Positions 33,149 to 42,067 of a stretch of 64,000 bases of DNA are shown here, piece after piece. The translations under genes and the position numbers were made by a program. This DNA is from an uncultured Pseudomonadota bacterium. Lineage in GTDB: Bacteria > Myxococcota_A > UBA796 > GCA-2862545. The notes under the pieces were generated by a model. That model saw nothing but the letters and a program-made list of their open reading frames with translations, did no database searches and was not told the DNA's origin. Each line of letters opens with the position of its first letter. The stretch's first letter is position 1. The DNA is taken from the NCBI GenBank assembly GCA_913061235.1, contig CAJXTB010000015.1, positions 62,001 to 126,000 on the forward strand, given 5' to 3'.

Positions 33149-34852
33149 GTGAATCGTATTGTACCGGTCGTTGTAGGGTTGTCCCTCGCAGCCACCGCCG
33201 CCGCCGTGGACATGGACACCCTGCCCGAGCCATACCGCCTCGTCGACATTGAGACCGGTAGCGGCTTTCAGTACGGCGTCCATCCCGTGCCAGGCATGAC
33301 GCTGCCGATTCTCCTGCGACACACTCGGGACTGCACACAGACCCCCACAGCTCTCATCTCCGTTCCGCCCGATGGTAGCTCTGCTGTCGTAGAGCAGCTG
33401 GGCGGAGACGGCGGAGCGGTCGTGTTCGCAGATGCTAGCCTTGCCTTAAGCGAGGTTCTCGCAGCGGTTCCCGAGGGAATGCCGATTCGTGCTGCCGCCC
33501 TGTATTCGGCGGAGCGCCCACAGTCCGGCACCTGGTGCGGCCCTCTTCTGCCAATCGCAGATGCCAGAGCGAGAGGTCCCAAGTTCCAAGCCGGCGACCT
33601 CGCCGAGACCTCCTCACTCTATGATGCCATTCGTAAGTCGGGAAACAAGGGCCACGTTGTGATGACCATCCCACCGACAGCACCCTGGGCAGACGTTGCG
33701 CTGTGGACATCCCGAATGCACTTCGAGCTGACCGGTCTGCAGGTCTTGCTCGACGCTGAGGCGAGCCCCCCGCCGTCATTTCAGCCTGCCCTGCCCGCTC
33801 TCGACCCGCCGGATGGGACCTACGCCACCGCTACTCAGGACGGCGTGACCATCGCCCGATTCGAGACCCCTACCCGCTTGGCCCATGCGTCCGGTCAGGT
33901 CCTGGCCACCTACGACAACGGCGGCATCTCCGTGCTGTTCACCCCACAGGCAGGACCGCCGCAGACCCGCGTCTTCGAGGTCGAGATGATGGGACTCGAC
34001 CATTGGAAGCCCGAGCGTCCGTCCATTCCGTATCTTGAGGTGGACGGCTCGCGGCTCATGCGCGGTCGTGACGAGGTCGGCGCCATTCAAGGCGAGCCGT
34101 ACGCAGTGCAGACCGCAATGATTCAGCTGGGCCTGGCCAGCAAGGAACTGTCGAGCGTTACGATTGCAGGACTCGCAGAGGCGCACTGGGACGGTCGACT
34201 CACGCTTGCCTATGACGAGGCTGCTCGTTGGAGTGCCCAGGGCATTCGCGTGGCAGAGACGGAGCACACGTTGGCCGAGCTGTCCGCCGTCGAACAGACC
34301 GACGACGGTCCACGACTCGCCTGCAAGGCCAGCCCAGACGTCCCCGCCACCGTCTTTATGACCGCCGACACGGCCACGTTCACCGGCGTTGACGACACGT
34401 CAGCTGTACGCGCCGGCACCTTGCCGCTCGGCGAGCTCGACCATGCCCAGGTCCGCGCTGCATGTGTGGGTGCAGCCATCACCTTCCAGACGCAGCAACA
34501 ACGCGCCGCTGACCAACCAAACGTCGCGGTGACCGGCGGAGTTATTGGCGGCCAGCTCGGCCTCGGCGTCACACGCGTCCACCAAAACGAGGTGGAGCGG
34601 AAGCGACTGCGCACCCCAAGCTACCCCGAGGGTGACGTGGGTGAGTTCACCGGCCGACAGGACTGCGTGGTCGAAATTAGTATTGATGCCGAGGGAGTAC
34701 CGAGCTCGGTGAAGATCGTCCGCTGTCCGGTGCCCTTCCAGGCAGTGACCGAAGACGCCGTCATGCGCAGTCGCTGGTACCCGTACAAAGTGGGTCGTCA
34801 ACCAGTGCCGGTCCAGTTTCTACTGAAGTTCGTGTTCGTTCCGGAAAGCTAG
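33149..34852 (+). CDS. Periplasmic protein with TonB C-terminal-like domain
   Basis: A 567-residue protein with a signal peptide (VVVGLSLAATAAA). The last 70 residues (CVVEISIDAEGVPSSVKIVRCPVPFQAVTEDAVMRSRWYPY) match the TonB/energy-transducer C-terminal fold, including the turn and the RW at the end. The large middle part has no family I can name. GTG start. Without an N-terminal membrane anchor it is unlikely to be a classical TonB and may be a periplasmic adaptor. Confidence 0.7.
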   Translation: MNRIVPVVVGLSLAATAAAVDMDTLPEPYRLVDIETGSGFQYGVHPVPGMTLPILLRHTRDCTQTPTALISVPPDGSSAVVEQLGGDGGAVVFADASLALSEVLAAVPEGMPIRAAALYSAERPQSGTWCGPLLPIADARARGPKFQAGDLAETSSLYDAIRKSGNKGHVVMTIPPTAPWADVALWTSRMHFELTGLQVLLDAEASPPPSFQPALPALDPPDGTYATATQDGVTIARFETPTRLAHASGQVLATYDNGGISVLFTPQAGPPQTRVFEVEMMGLDHWKPERPSIPYLEVDGSRLMRGRDEVGAIQGEPYAVQTAMIQLGLASKELSSVTIAGLAEAHWDGRLTLAYDEAARWSAQGIRVAETEHTLAELSAVEQTDDGPRLACKASPDVPATVFMTADTATFTGVDDTSAVRAGTLPLGELDHAQVRAACVGAAITFQTQQQRAADQPNVAVTGGVIGGQLGLGVTRVHQNEVERKRLRTPSYPEGDVGEFTGRQDCVVEISIDAEGVPSSVKIVRCPVPFQAVTEDAVMRSRWYPYKVGRQPVPVQFLLKFVFVPES

Positions 34853-34860
34853 AGCCATCT

Positions 34861-37422
34861 CTACGGCCTCGGCGGCGTCCATTGCACGGTGAACGGCTCA
34901 AGCGAGTAGGACTGCCCTCCAGTGTCGAGACGCCACCTAGCGATGAGCCCCCGGGTCATGTCTCGGAAGGGCCAGTCACAGCCGATGTTGAGCTCTTCAA
35001 CGGGAATGCGACCCGACGCATCTACGTGAACGAAGCTCACATCGCAGGCCGTAGCGGTCTTGTCATCGAGGGTCGGCCACTCGGGCCACACAGGCTCCGA
35101 CTTGTAGATCGGCGTGAACTCGTTGATGTTCCGCTGTCCGGAAGACTCGGGACGAGCCGGCGTGATGTCTACGAGAACCTGAAGCGGCAGGACCTCAGGA
35201 AACACCAACAGTTCGTCACCGTCGCCCAGCTGCTGCATCACATCAGCGATGCGCTGGTCCGTAGGCGACGCTTGCGCCACGCGGTCAACGCGCCGCCGCC
35301 CCACGCCTGCGTCCACAATGACCGGGTCCGATAGCGATGCCAGAGTGGGTGCCATGGCCTGCCACGTGGCGTCCGGGTCCACAAAGACCTGAGTCTCTTC
35401 CGCAAGCAGGTCCAGACGGCTCAGCATCGAGCCGTTGGAGTTTAGGTAGATGACCGAGCCTGTGGCCTCATTGCGCAGAACGGGCAGCGGGACGAGCACG
35501 CCCTCGGACACAGCAGGAGCGGCGCCCATCAGAGGCTCAACCGCCGGTCTGGACCGGCTGGTGTGCAGCGACACCGACGGCACCCAGACACGTCGTGGCG
35601 AGCCTGTCGCCTCAAAACGCCAGTCTTCAATCACCGGCCACCACAAGGCCATGTCCACCGTACGGGCCTCGGTCGCAGCGCCGTTGACAAGGCTCACCTG
35701 TTGACGTGACTCCTGGTCGAAGACGTTCTGGCTGGTCAGAGAGACGGGCACACCGTGAGCGTCGACCACCATGGACAGCGGCCAGTCCACACGACGAATC
35801 ATTCCGCTGGGAATCTCCGTGGTGTAGGGCCCCAGCGCATTGACGCGGGTTCCGTACTCCCCGCTGACCACCTGTGGACTGTCTGTTGGGGCGAATACCT
35901 GCACAAAGGTCTCGGGCCGCAGCGGAGTCTGCACACCCCCCACCAGCAGCGACGGCCACGACGTGCCCACCCACTGCTCTGCCGCCGCGATGGTTAGCGC
36001 TACTGGACAGTCTCCCGGCGCGTGGAGCGCACGAACGGTGCTCCCGCCGAGCACGGGTGTGAAGGCACACTGAACGGCTGCCGGTAGATCCGGCACCACA
36101 ATGACACTCGGCTCGAGCTGCGGCGCCGCATCTACGATGGCCTGTGGGCGCAGCGCAGACACGCCATCCTGCTCAAAGAACAGCCGCCACCACGTTGCCG
36201 GTGCCGCTCGGGCAAAGCGCTGCGTTCGCATCCAGTCCGCTGTCTGCTCTCCGCATGAGCCCGGCGCCACCGCTCTTGGACGCGTATCCAGCCACTCCTG
36301 ACCCATTCCAGCGATACAAGGGGACCGCCGCCACTGCGTCTCGGGCACAACCAGAGTCATAGGGTTGATGTCCAGTGAGTAGCCATCTGGGCGCTCTTCG
36401 ACGGTGCGCACCGGCTCTGCCGGTAGGTCGCCCTCGCAGCGCCACGCAAACCACGAGTGGGAGACGCCATTGCGGCCGAGAGTGGAGCCTGCCTGCATGC
36501 GCCCCTGGGCGTCGTACGTGCGTGTCACAATCCTATCGGGGCCGTCGACCACCAACGATTGAGGGACGCCTTCTCCCGATAGTGTTGCGGTGCGAGTGGC
36601 GACCAGACGCTCTGACGTCAGAGTCGTGTAGGTGTCCCCTTCCCAGCCAATCGTGACACCCCCTCGCGCGACGGTCACGCGGCCGTCTTCTTCGGTCCAG
36701 TCCCGAAACCGGCGGTCCCCATCAACTCTGTACCAGCCGTCTGCCGTCTTGATGGCCGACGATGTCGCTGTGCGACCTCCCGGGTGCGTGTTCGTCTGCG
36801 TCCACACGTCGCCTTCGCGCGTTGTGGTGCGCTGAACCTTACGACCGGTCGACGACAGCTCGTAGATGGGGTCTTCCCCCGCGCCGTCGTAGAAGCGCTC
36901 AATCCGCTCTGGCGTGGAGCCCGTCACCCACTCTGTCTGCACGCAGTTCGCCTGTGCAGCGGAGGCGCGCTTGTCGAAGGTGTCACGCGGAGCGCCCACG
37001 ACAATACCGTCCACCTCGCTGCGCTCGGGCTGTGCATCTGGGGCCAGTGGGTCGAAGCTGAGAGCGTCATCAGGACTACGGGCCAGCCAAGCCAGAGACG
37101 ACACGTTCACGGTGTCTGTCCGTTGATGCCAATCGACCATCGCAGGTGTCTGCGGCACTGTCGGGTCGGCACCGTCAAGAACCGCCAGAAGCTCAACGAA
37201 TGCGCCAAATAGCGTGTATCCACCTGGGTCCTGGGCCCACTTCACAGTGCCTGTGCCGTTCGCAATGGTGATGTCCACGGCTACGGAGCCCGGCCACAAG
37301 GCGTCCGCGTCTGCGTGAAAGTCGACCGTGTCTACCAGAGCGACACCAGGGGGTGTCCACTCGCGAATCCCGCAGCTCGCTGTTGAAAGAATCGCGGCAA
37401 CCATGCCCCATCGAAGATTCAT
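34861..37422 (-). CDS. Large lipoprotein with YD-like repeats
   Basis: An 853-residue lipoprotein (lipobox TASC; GGAG before the ATG at 37422). The central part contains strands like RIVTRTYDAQGRMQAGSTLG and the preceding TTTREGDVWTQTN region, resembling YD/RHS-type beta repeats, though few in number. No toxin tail or processing site is visible at the C-terminus. Function unknown. Convergent with the TonB-like gene, 8 bases apart. Confidence 0.7.
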   Translation of the reverse strand: MNLRWGMVAAILSTASCGIREWTPPGVALVDTVDFHADADALWPGSVAVDITIANGTGTVKWAQDPGGYTLFGAFVELLAVLDGADPTVPQTPAMVDWHQRTDTVNVSSLAWLARSPDDALSFDPLAPDAQPERSEVDGIVVGAPRDTFDKRASAAQANCVQTEWVTGSTPERIERFYDGAGEDPIYELSSTGRKVQRTTTREGDVWTQTNTHPGGRTATSSAIKTADGWYRVDGDRRFRDWTEEDGRVTVARGGVTIGWEGDTYTTLTSERLVATRTATLSGEGVPQSLVVDGPDRIVTRTYDAQGRMQAGSTLGRNGVSHSWFAWRCEGDLPAEPVRTVEERPDGYSLDINPMTLVVPETQWRRSPCIAGMGQEWLDTRPRAVAPGSCGEQTADWMRTQRFARAAPATWWRLFFEQDGVSALRPQAIVDAAPQLEPSVIVVPDLPAAVQCAFTPVLGGSTVRALHAPGDCPVALTIAAAEQWVGTSWPSLLVGGVQTPLRPETFVQVFAPTDSPQVVSGEYGTRVNALGPYTTEIPSGMIRRVDWPLSMVVDAHGVPVSLTSQNVFDQESRQQVSLVNGAATEARTVDMALWWPVIEDWRFEATGSPRRVWVPSVSLHTSRSRPAVEPLMGAAPAVSEGVLVPLPVLRNEATGSVIYLNSNGSMLSRLDLLAEETQVFVDPDATWQAMAPTLASLSDPVIVDAGVGRRRVDRVAQASPTDQRIADVMQQLGDGDELLVFPEVLPLQVLVDITPARPESSGQRNINEFTPIYKSEPVWPEWPTLDDKTATACDVSFVHVDASGRIPVEELNIGCDWPFRDMTRGLIARWRLDTGGQSYSLEPFTVQWTPPRP

Positions 37423-37568
37423 CTGGACTCCACACAGCATACCCCCTGTATGGGCCTACACGCCGGGTATCCAGCCGTTGTTCCGCTTCGTTCCATCGCC
37501 TCCACATGGGGCTCAAACAAAGCGAGGGCGCCCAACACATGGCCAGGCGCCCTCTCATCTGTGACTGA

Positions 37569-39641
37569 CTACGCGGCTGGGGTCAATTCCTGGATGGCAC
37601 GAGCGACGTCTGCGCCCTCATCGCCGGTCCAGCCAATGGGGTCGGCCCCACCGGTGCTTCGCCACCAGGACAGCAGGTCGCCGTCGAGCGAGACAACGAC
37701 AACACGAGGACTGTCACCGGTCAGCAAGCGAGTGGCTGCGACACGGCCTTCTGGGGTCAGGTCGGTGAGCACAGCAACCTCAACGTCTCCGACCATCAGT
37801 CGCCACAAGCCGCCGTACGGTGCGTCCATTGGGGCCAACACGGGGTCTTCACGACGCTCGCGCTTGCTGGCTCCGACCTGTACGCGTTCCACGGACAGGT
37901 TCGAGGCAGCGAGGCCTGTCGCAACGGCAACGACGGTGTCGATTCCAGGTCCGCCAAAGCGAGACGTGTCCGACAGCATCCCAGTGTCCACACCAGCGGC
38001 AGACAGACGGACAGCCCAGGACGTTCCTTCCGGAATGCGTACGTGTTCGGGAGCAATCCGGTCGACGGACTTCAAGAAGGCCAACCGGGCAGCCCCAGCT
38101 TCACCGTCTGTCCGCTCGTCCAACACAGGCCGAGCCGCGCGGAACGCTTGGTATGCGCGTCCGAAGGTGTCTACGGCCTTGTCCAACTCAGCGTCATCTG
38201 GCACACCCTGTGCGAGCAGCGCCTTCAGTGCATCCGCGGGAGATGGCGGTGCTGTGGAGACTGCAAGCGTCTCAAACGAGGCTACCAACGCATCTGTCGA
38301 TATGTCGGTGACCACGTGGATTCCCAGCTTCTCGGCGGCGGCACGTAGGGCGTCGTTTCCAGAGCCTGGAGCGTACAGAGCCACGCGCGAGCACAACTCG
38401 GGCAGTCGATTGGCAATGCGCACGGCTAGGTCCTTCTCCCACGGCACGTCGCTCTCGGGCGCCCGTGCGTACAGAAGTTCGACGCCGTCTTTCTCGGCGC
38501 GGAAGGTCCACACACGGCGTTCGGCCGGCTCACCACGGGACAACACGCCACGACGCAGGCTGATCACGCTGTATCCAGCGGCCTCAGAAGCGCGGCGAAG
38601 ATCTACGAGTTCGTCAAATGCGGACTCTGCGTACAGGGACACCGCGAAGGCGCCCTTGGCTGTGAGTGCGTCCATGGCCGACTTGACCGCGGTTCCACCG
38701 GCTGCCAACGCGGTACTGACCAGGTTGGCCAACCACGGAGCAGGGCTGCGGTCGCCAGACACGGCCACGTGGTGGTCGAGTGCCATTGCCGCAATCTCGT
38801 CAACGCGCTCGGGAGAGGCCAAGACAGCCTCTTCGAGCAGACGCAGGCGGTCGCGCCAGCGCTTCGGGGTCAGCGTCCCAAGAACGTCATCGAGCGGGTG
38901 CTCAATGGGCGGCGCCTTCTCTCTCGGAGCACGAGGCTCCTTGGCAGCACGAGGCTCCTTGGCAGCACGAGGCTCCTTGGCGTCTGCTTGGTCGTCATTG
39001 CGACCGCGTCCACCGCGCTCCAACAAGTCAGCGAGCGACGATTCTACTTCACGAATGCCGGCAACCCGTGCGGCATCATCTGGAGCAGAGAGTGCCCAGG
39101 ACAGGCGAATCCAGGTGCGGACGAGCTGTGTGCTCGGTCCACGGCCACCAGCGAGTGCCTGATTGGCGTCTTCCCACTTGCCCCTGCGTGCAAGGGACAT
39201 GGCCTGTGCAACGCGGCTTCCACGGTCCTCACGAGTAGGCTTTGCACCGCGCTCGCGACGTTCCTTGCCACCGCGATTTCCGTCGCGACCGCCGTCACGA
39301 GGATTGCGCTCGCGGCGGTTTTCCGAAGCCCGGGGGCCTACAATCGCCTTCTCAGCGCCGAGTCCTGCGAGCAGCGCCTGTGCATCGCGAAGGTCCTCTT
39401 TCGGTGCTGCTGGATGCGTTTGGCACAGCGAGATCAACGACCGCGCCTCTTGCTCCGCACCCGCAGAGTTGCCCAACAACGCGTGCAGTCGGGAAATGGC
39501 CCCAGCCGCTTGCCGTTGTGCCACCATGTCGCCGAGCTTCGTTGCCCGCCACACACTGATTCGTCCCAAGAGTGCCCGCTGTGCGGCTTCATCCGTCGCC
39601 GCCGCAATCTCGCCGGACCATTGCTTCATTACCGAACCCAT
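37569..39641 (-). CDS. Unknown protein with basic repeat linker
   Basis: A 690-residue protein, apparently cytoplasmic, without a known family. An N-terminal helical part (about 1-95) is followed by a strongly basic, disordered Arg/Gly stretch (about 103-145), a second helical part and three exact copies of KEPRAA-type hexapeptide (see 38928-38981); the larger C-terminal part (about 245-690) alternates helices and strands and may be Rossmann-like. Start placed at 39641, where GGGAG precedes the ATG; upstream in-frame ATGs at 39653 and 39710 lack one. A long frame on the opposite strand is its shadow. Confidence 0.65.
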   Translation of the reverse strand: MGSVMKQWSGEIAAATDEAAQRALLGRISVWRATKLGDMVAQRQAAGAISRLHALLGNSAGAEQEARSLISLCQTHPAAPKEDLRDAQALLAGLGAEKAIVGPRASENRRERNPRDGGRDGNRGGKERRERGAKPTREDRGSRVAQAMSLARRGKWEDANQALAGGRGPSTQLVRTWIRLSWALSAPDDAARVAGIREVESSLADLLERGGRGRNDDQADAKEPRAAKEPRAAKEPRAPREKAPPIEHPLDDVLGTLTPKRWRDRLRLLEEAVLASPERVDEIAAMALDHHVAVSGDRSPAPWLANLVSTALAAGGTAVKSAMDALTAKGAFAVSLYAESAFDELVDLRRASEAAGYSVISLRRGVLSRGEPAERRVWTFRAEKDGVELLYARAPESDVPWEKDLAVRIANRLPELCSRVALYAPGSGNDALRAAAEKLGIHVVTDISTDALVASFETLAVSTAPPSPADALKALLAQGVPDDAELDKAVDTFGRAYQAFRAARPVLDERTDGEAGAARLAFLKSVDRIAPEHVRIPEGTSWAVRLSAAGVDTGMLSDTSRFGGPGIDTVVAVATGLAASNLSVERVQVGASKRERREDPVLAPMDAPYGGLWRLMVGDVEVAVLTDLTPEGRVAATRLLTGDSPRVVVVSLDGDLLSWWRSTGGADPIGWTGDEGADVARAIQELTPAA
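38928..38981. repeat. Three exact 18-bp tandem repeats within a coding region
   Basis: The unit AGCACGAGGCTCCTTGGC occurs three times head to tail (38928, 38946, 38964). On the coding strand it gives a repeated hexapeptide AKEPRA, forming a charged linker. Being in frame, copy-number change would not break the gene. Confidence 0.95.
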
Positions 39642-39744
39642 AAAGTCTCCCATCGTCAGAGCCAGCGCTCGTAACGCAGGTAGGGATGCCCGCATTGCTA
39701 CCAATGTCAATCCATGCTTGAGTACTACGTCTCAAGGAGTCCTC

Positions 39745-41190
39745 ATGCGTGTTGCTCATCTCGGTCTTGCCGCCCTCGTCCTCACCGCTTGTAGGGGGAC
39801 CACTGAAGACCAACTCGCCGCCCTGCAGGCAGAGAATGACGCACTCACAAGCGAGCTTGCAACACTGACAGAGACCGTAGACAGCTTGGCTGCAGCGGCC
39901 GAAGCGCAGCAAGGTCAGGTCACTTCTTTGAATGACGAAATCGATGCACTGACCGGCCTAGAGCTGACCGATCTGCTCGCAGACGTCGCCGCCATTGACA
40001 CGCGACTCACGGATATCGAAGCCATCGATCTCGCCAGCGAAGGATGGGTCACCGACCAAGGCTTCGGATTGGACAGCGACATTGCCGGCAACACTGCGCG
40101 TCTGGATGCTCTAGACGTCGAGCAAGAGCAACAAGACGCTTCAATCGCCAGTAATACATCCATCGCTAGCGGCAACAGCTCGGCCCTCGTCGAACAATCA
40201 ACGGCGATTGATGGCGTCTCGGCCGCCGTCAGCGACCTCGAAGCCACCGTGGGCACCGTTCAGTCCAGTGTCAGCGGCAACACCCAATCCGCCGCAACAA
40301 ACGCCTCGGCCATCAGCGACCTACAATCCGCCACACAAGGTAATCAGACAGCAATCAGCGACGCCCAAGATAGCTTCGAGCAGGCGCTCGCCGCAGCACA
40401 AGACGACCTCAACACGGACATTGCCAGCCTTGCCTCGCGCTTGGATACCGCAGAGAGCGAACTCGGTGGGAGCACGGAAGCTCTGGCTGCCCTCAATCAG
40501 CGCGTCGACGACCTTCAAGCGAGCACCAGCTCCGACGTAGACACCTTGGTGGACCTCATTGGCGAGGTCGAAGCCGACGCTCAAGCAGGTCGAGACGGCC
40601 TGAGCACCGCCATCGGCGACAACGGAAGCCGCATAGACACCCTAGAGAGCGAGCTGTCCGACACCTTCGACGTCCTGGCACAAGCCATCGATGACGTGGA
40701 CGAAAAGGTCCTCGGCGGCTACCCGGCACTCTTTGAATACCAAGGGGTAGGCGCCAACTACGACGCCCGTATTGCCCAGGGTCGTGGCGGGCTTCTGCTC
40801 CAGACGAGCGGCGGCGGATTCAGCTTCTCCGGATACTCTGGGCTCGACTACACCGGCGGTATCAGCCGCGTGTGGACGGTCACTTGGTACATCGAAAACC
40901 CAAGCTCAAGTCCAGTTGTGGTCGACTGGACCATGTGCCGTGGAGACAGCCCGACAGTGCTGCTAGATGGTGTTGGCGTGGCCAGCCCGAACGACCTGGA
41001 CGGCCGCTGCGAGGACCTCAATGCACTGTTCACCGTGTCACCCGGGTTCCACACCGTCCAGATTCGCTACATCGACAGCAACAACTGGCTCGAAGGCATG
41101 GGCGTGACCAATGCTTGGATGGTTGAGAACGGCCTGAACACAGACTGGACCGGCCTTAAGGCTGCCCTTGAGCTTGGCGTAGACCGCTAA
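39745..41190 (+). CDS. Coiled-coil lipoprotein
   Basis: A 481-residue lipoprotein (lipobox LTAC) with AAGGAG before its ATG. Residues about 20-330 are an almost continuous Ala/Ser/Asp/Gln-rich helical region with heptad spacing, like a long periplasmic stalk. The C-terminal 150 residues (from YPALFEYQGVGANYDA) are beta-rich with two Cys (MCRGD, RCEDL) that may form a disulfide. It looks like a trimeric or dimeric fibre with a globular tip, possibly spanning the periplasm. Partner unknown. Confidence 0.75.
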   Translation: MRVAHLGLAALVLTACRGTTEDQLAALQAENDALTSELATLTETVDSLAAAAEAQQGQVTSLNDEIDALTGLELTDLLADVAAIDTRLTDIEAIDLASEGWVTDQGFGLDSDIAGNTARLDALDVEQEQQDASIASNTSIASGNSSALVEQSTAIDGVSAAVSDLEATVGTVQSSVSGNTQSAATNASAISDLQSATQGNQTAISDAQDSFEQALAAAQDDLNTDIASLASRLDTAESELGGSTEALAALNQRVDDLQASTSSDVDTLVDLIGEVEADAQAGRDGLSTAIGDNGSRIDTLESELSDTFDVLAQAIDDVDEKVLGGYPALFEYQGVGANYDARIAQGRGGLLLQTSGGGFSFSGYSGLDYTGGISRVWTVTWYIENPSSSPVVVDWTMCRGDSPTVLLDGVGVASPNDLDGRCEDLNALFTVSPGFHTVQIRYIDSNNWLEGMGVTNAWMVENGLNTDWTGLKAALELGVDR

Positions 41191-41250
41191 GACTTGTCCT
41201 CGACGACGCCTCCACCGGCTCTAAACAGCGCCAGGACGCGCCCTTAGCGC

Positions 41251-42063
41251 CTAGCTGGGACCGCTAAGGATTCTGGCGACGACACGCTCTCGGGCCACAA
41301 CCGCGTGGGCGTCGAGGGGGACGTTGAACAGCCCGTGCGTGCCGCCGTCGTAGGTATGCAGCTCAACGGTCACACCGCGGTCTCGAAGGGCCGCGACAAC
41401 CCGCTTCACCACGTCTGCCTGCACCAACATGTCGGCGGTTCCTTGGTGAATGGTCATCGGCGTCTGAGACCTACACACAAACGAGGGGGACCACCGCGCC
41501 CGGTCTCCCTTCGGAAACAAGGCTCGGGCCAAGATTCCGACTCCGCGTCCGGACAGCGCGGTCACATCCAACAGCGGAAAGCCAAGAACGAGCTGACGTA
41601 CACTCCCTGTGGGAACAGCCTCATTCGCCAGACAGGCCAAGGTACCGCCAGCAGACAAGCCTACGACGTCCACAGCATCTGGGTCGAGCCCCCTTCGCCG
41701 GACCTCGTCCAACCACCAAAACAGGGCCAGAACGGCGTCATCGCGCATACCCGGCACGCGTGCCCGCGGCAGCAAGCGATAGTCAACGGAACACACCGTA
41801 ACGCCAGCATTCACAAGGTCTGTAGCCAACACTCGTATAGGCTTCATGTCACGCGAGCCCAAGACGAAGCCACCACCGTGAATCAACACCGCAGACGTGC
41901 CATTGGGCTTGGCCGGCCGGTACACATCTGCGACACGCTTGTAGCGATTCGCAGGTCCCGCGTACGCAAGGGTCTCGGTCGGACGTGCCGTTGGGTACGG
42001 AATGTCTCCACCAAGGCTGCGAACCACCGTTCCGACTGCTTTGAGGCGCTTCAGATTGGGCAT
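41251..42063 (-). CDS. Alpha/beta hydrolase, hormone-sensitive lipase type
   Basis: A 270-residue hydrolase. The oxyanion motif HGGGF (near 62), nucleophile elbow GLSAG (near 144) and a late THGL histidine identify the HSL/acetyl-esterase family. It lies 4 bases after the D-aminoacylase stop, in the same operon, so it may hydrolyse an ester or amide related to that enzyme's substrates. Confidence 0.85.
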   Translation of the reverse strand: MPNLKRLKAVGTVVRSLGGDIPYPTARPTETLAYAGPANRYKRVADVYRPAKPNGTSAVLIHGGGFVLGSRDMKPIRVLATDLVNAGVTVCSVDYRLLPRARVPGMRDDAVLALFWWLDEVRRRGLDPDAVDVVGLSAGGTLACLANEAVPTGSVRQLVLGFPLLDVTALSGRGVGILARALFPKGDRARWSPSFVCRSQTPMTIHQGTADMLVQADVVKRVVAALRDRGVTVELHTYDGGTHGLFNVPLDAHAVVARERVVARILSGPS

Positions 42064-42067
42064 CGAA

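Noticed and set aside
37450-39162. 570-residue open frame on the plus strand
   Set aside because: Antisense to the protein at 37569-39641; it is extremely rich in Ser, Arg, Thr and Ala with no domain, while the minus-strand protein has an even composition.
39163-39744. N-terminal extension of the coiled-coil lipoprotein
   Set aside because: It lies antisense to the gene at 37569-39641, and the ATG at 39745 has its own AAGGAG and lipobox.
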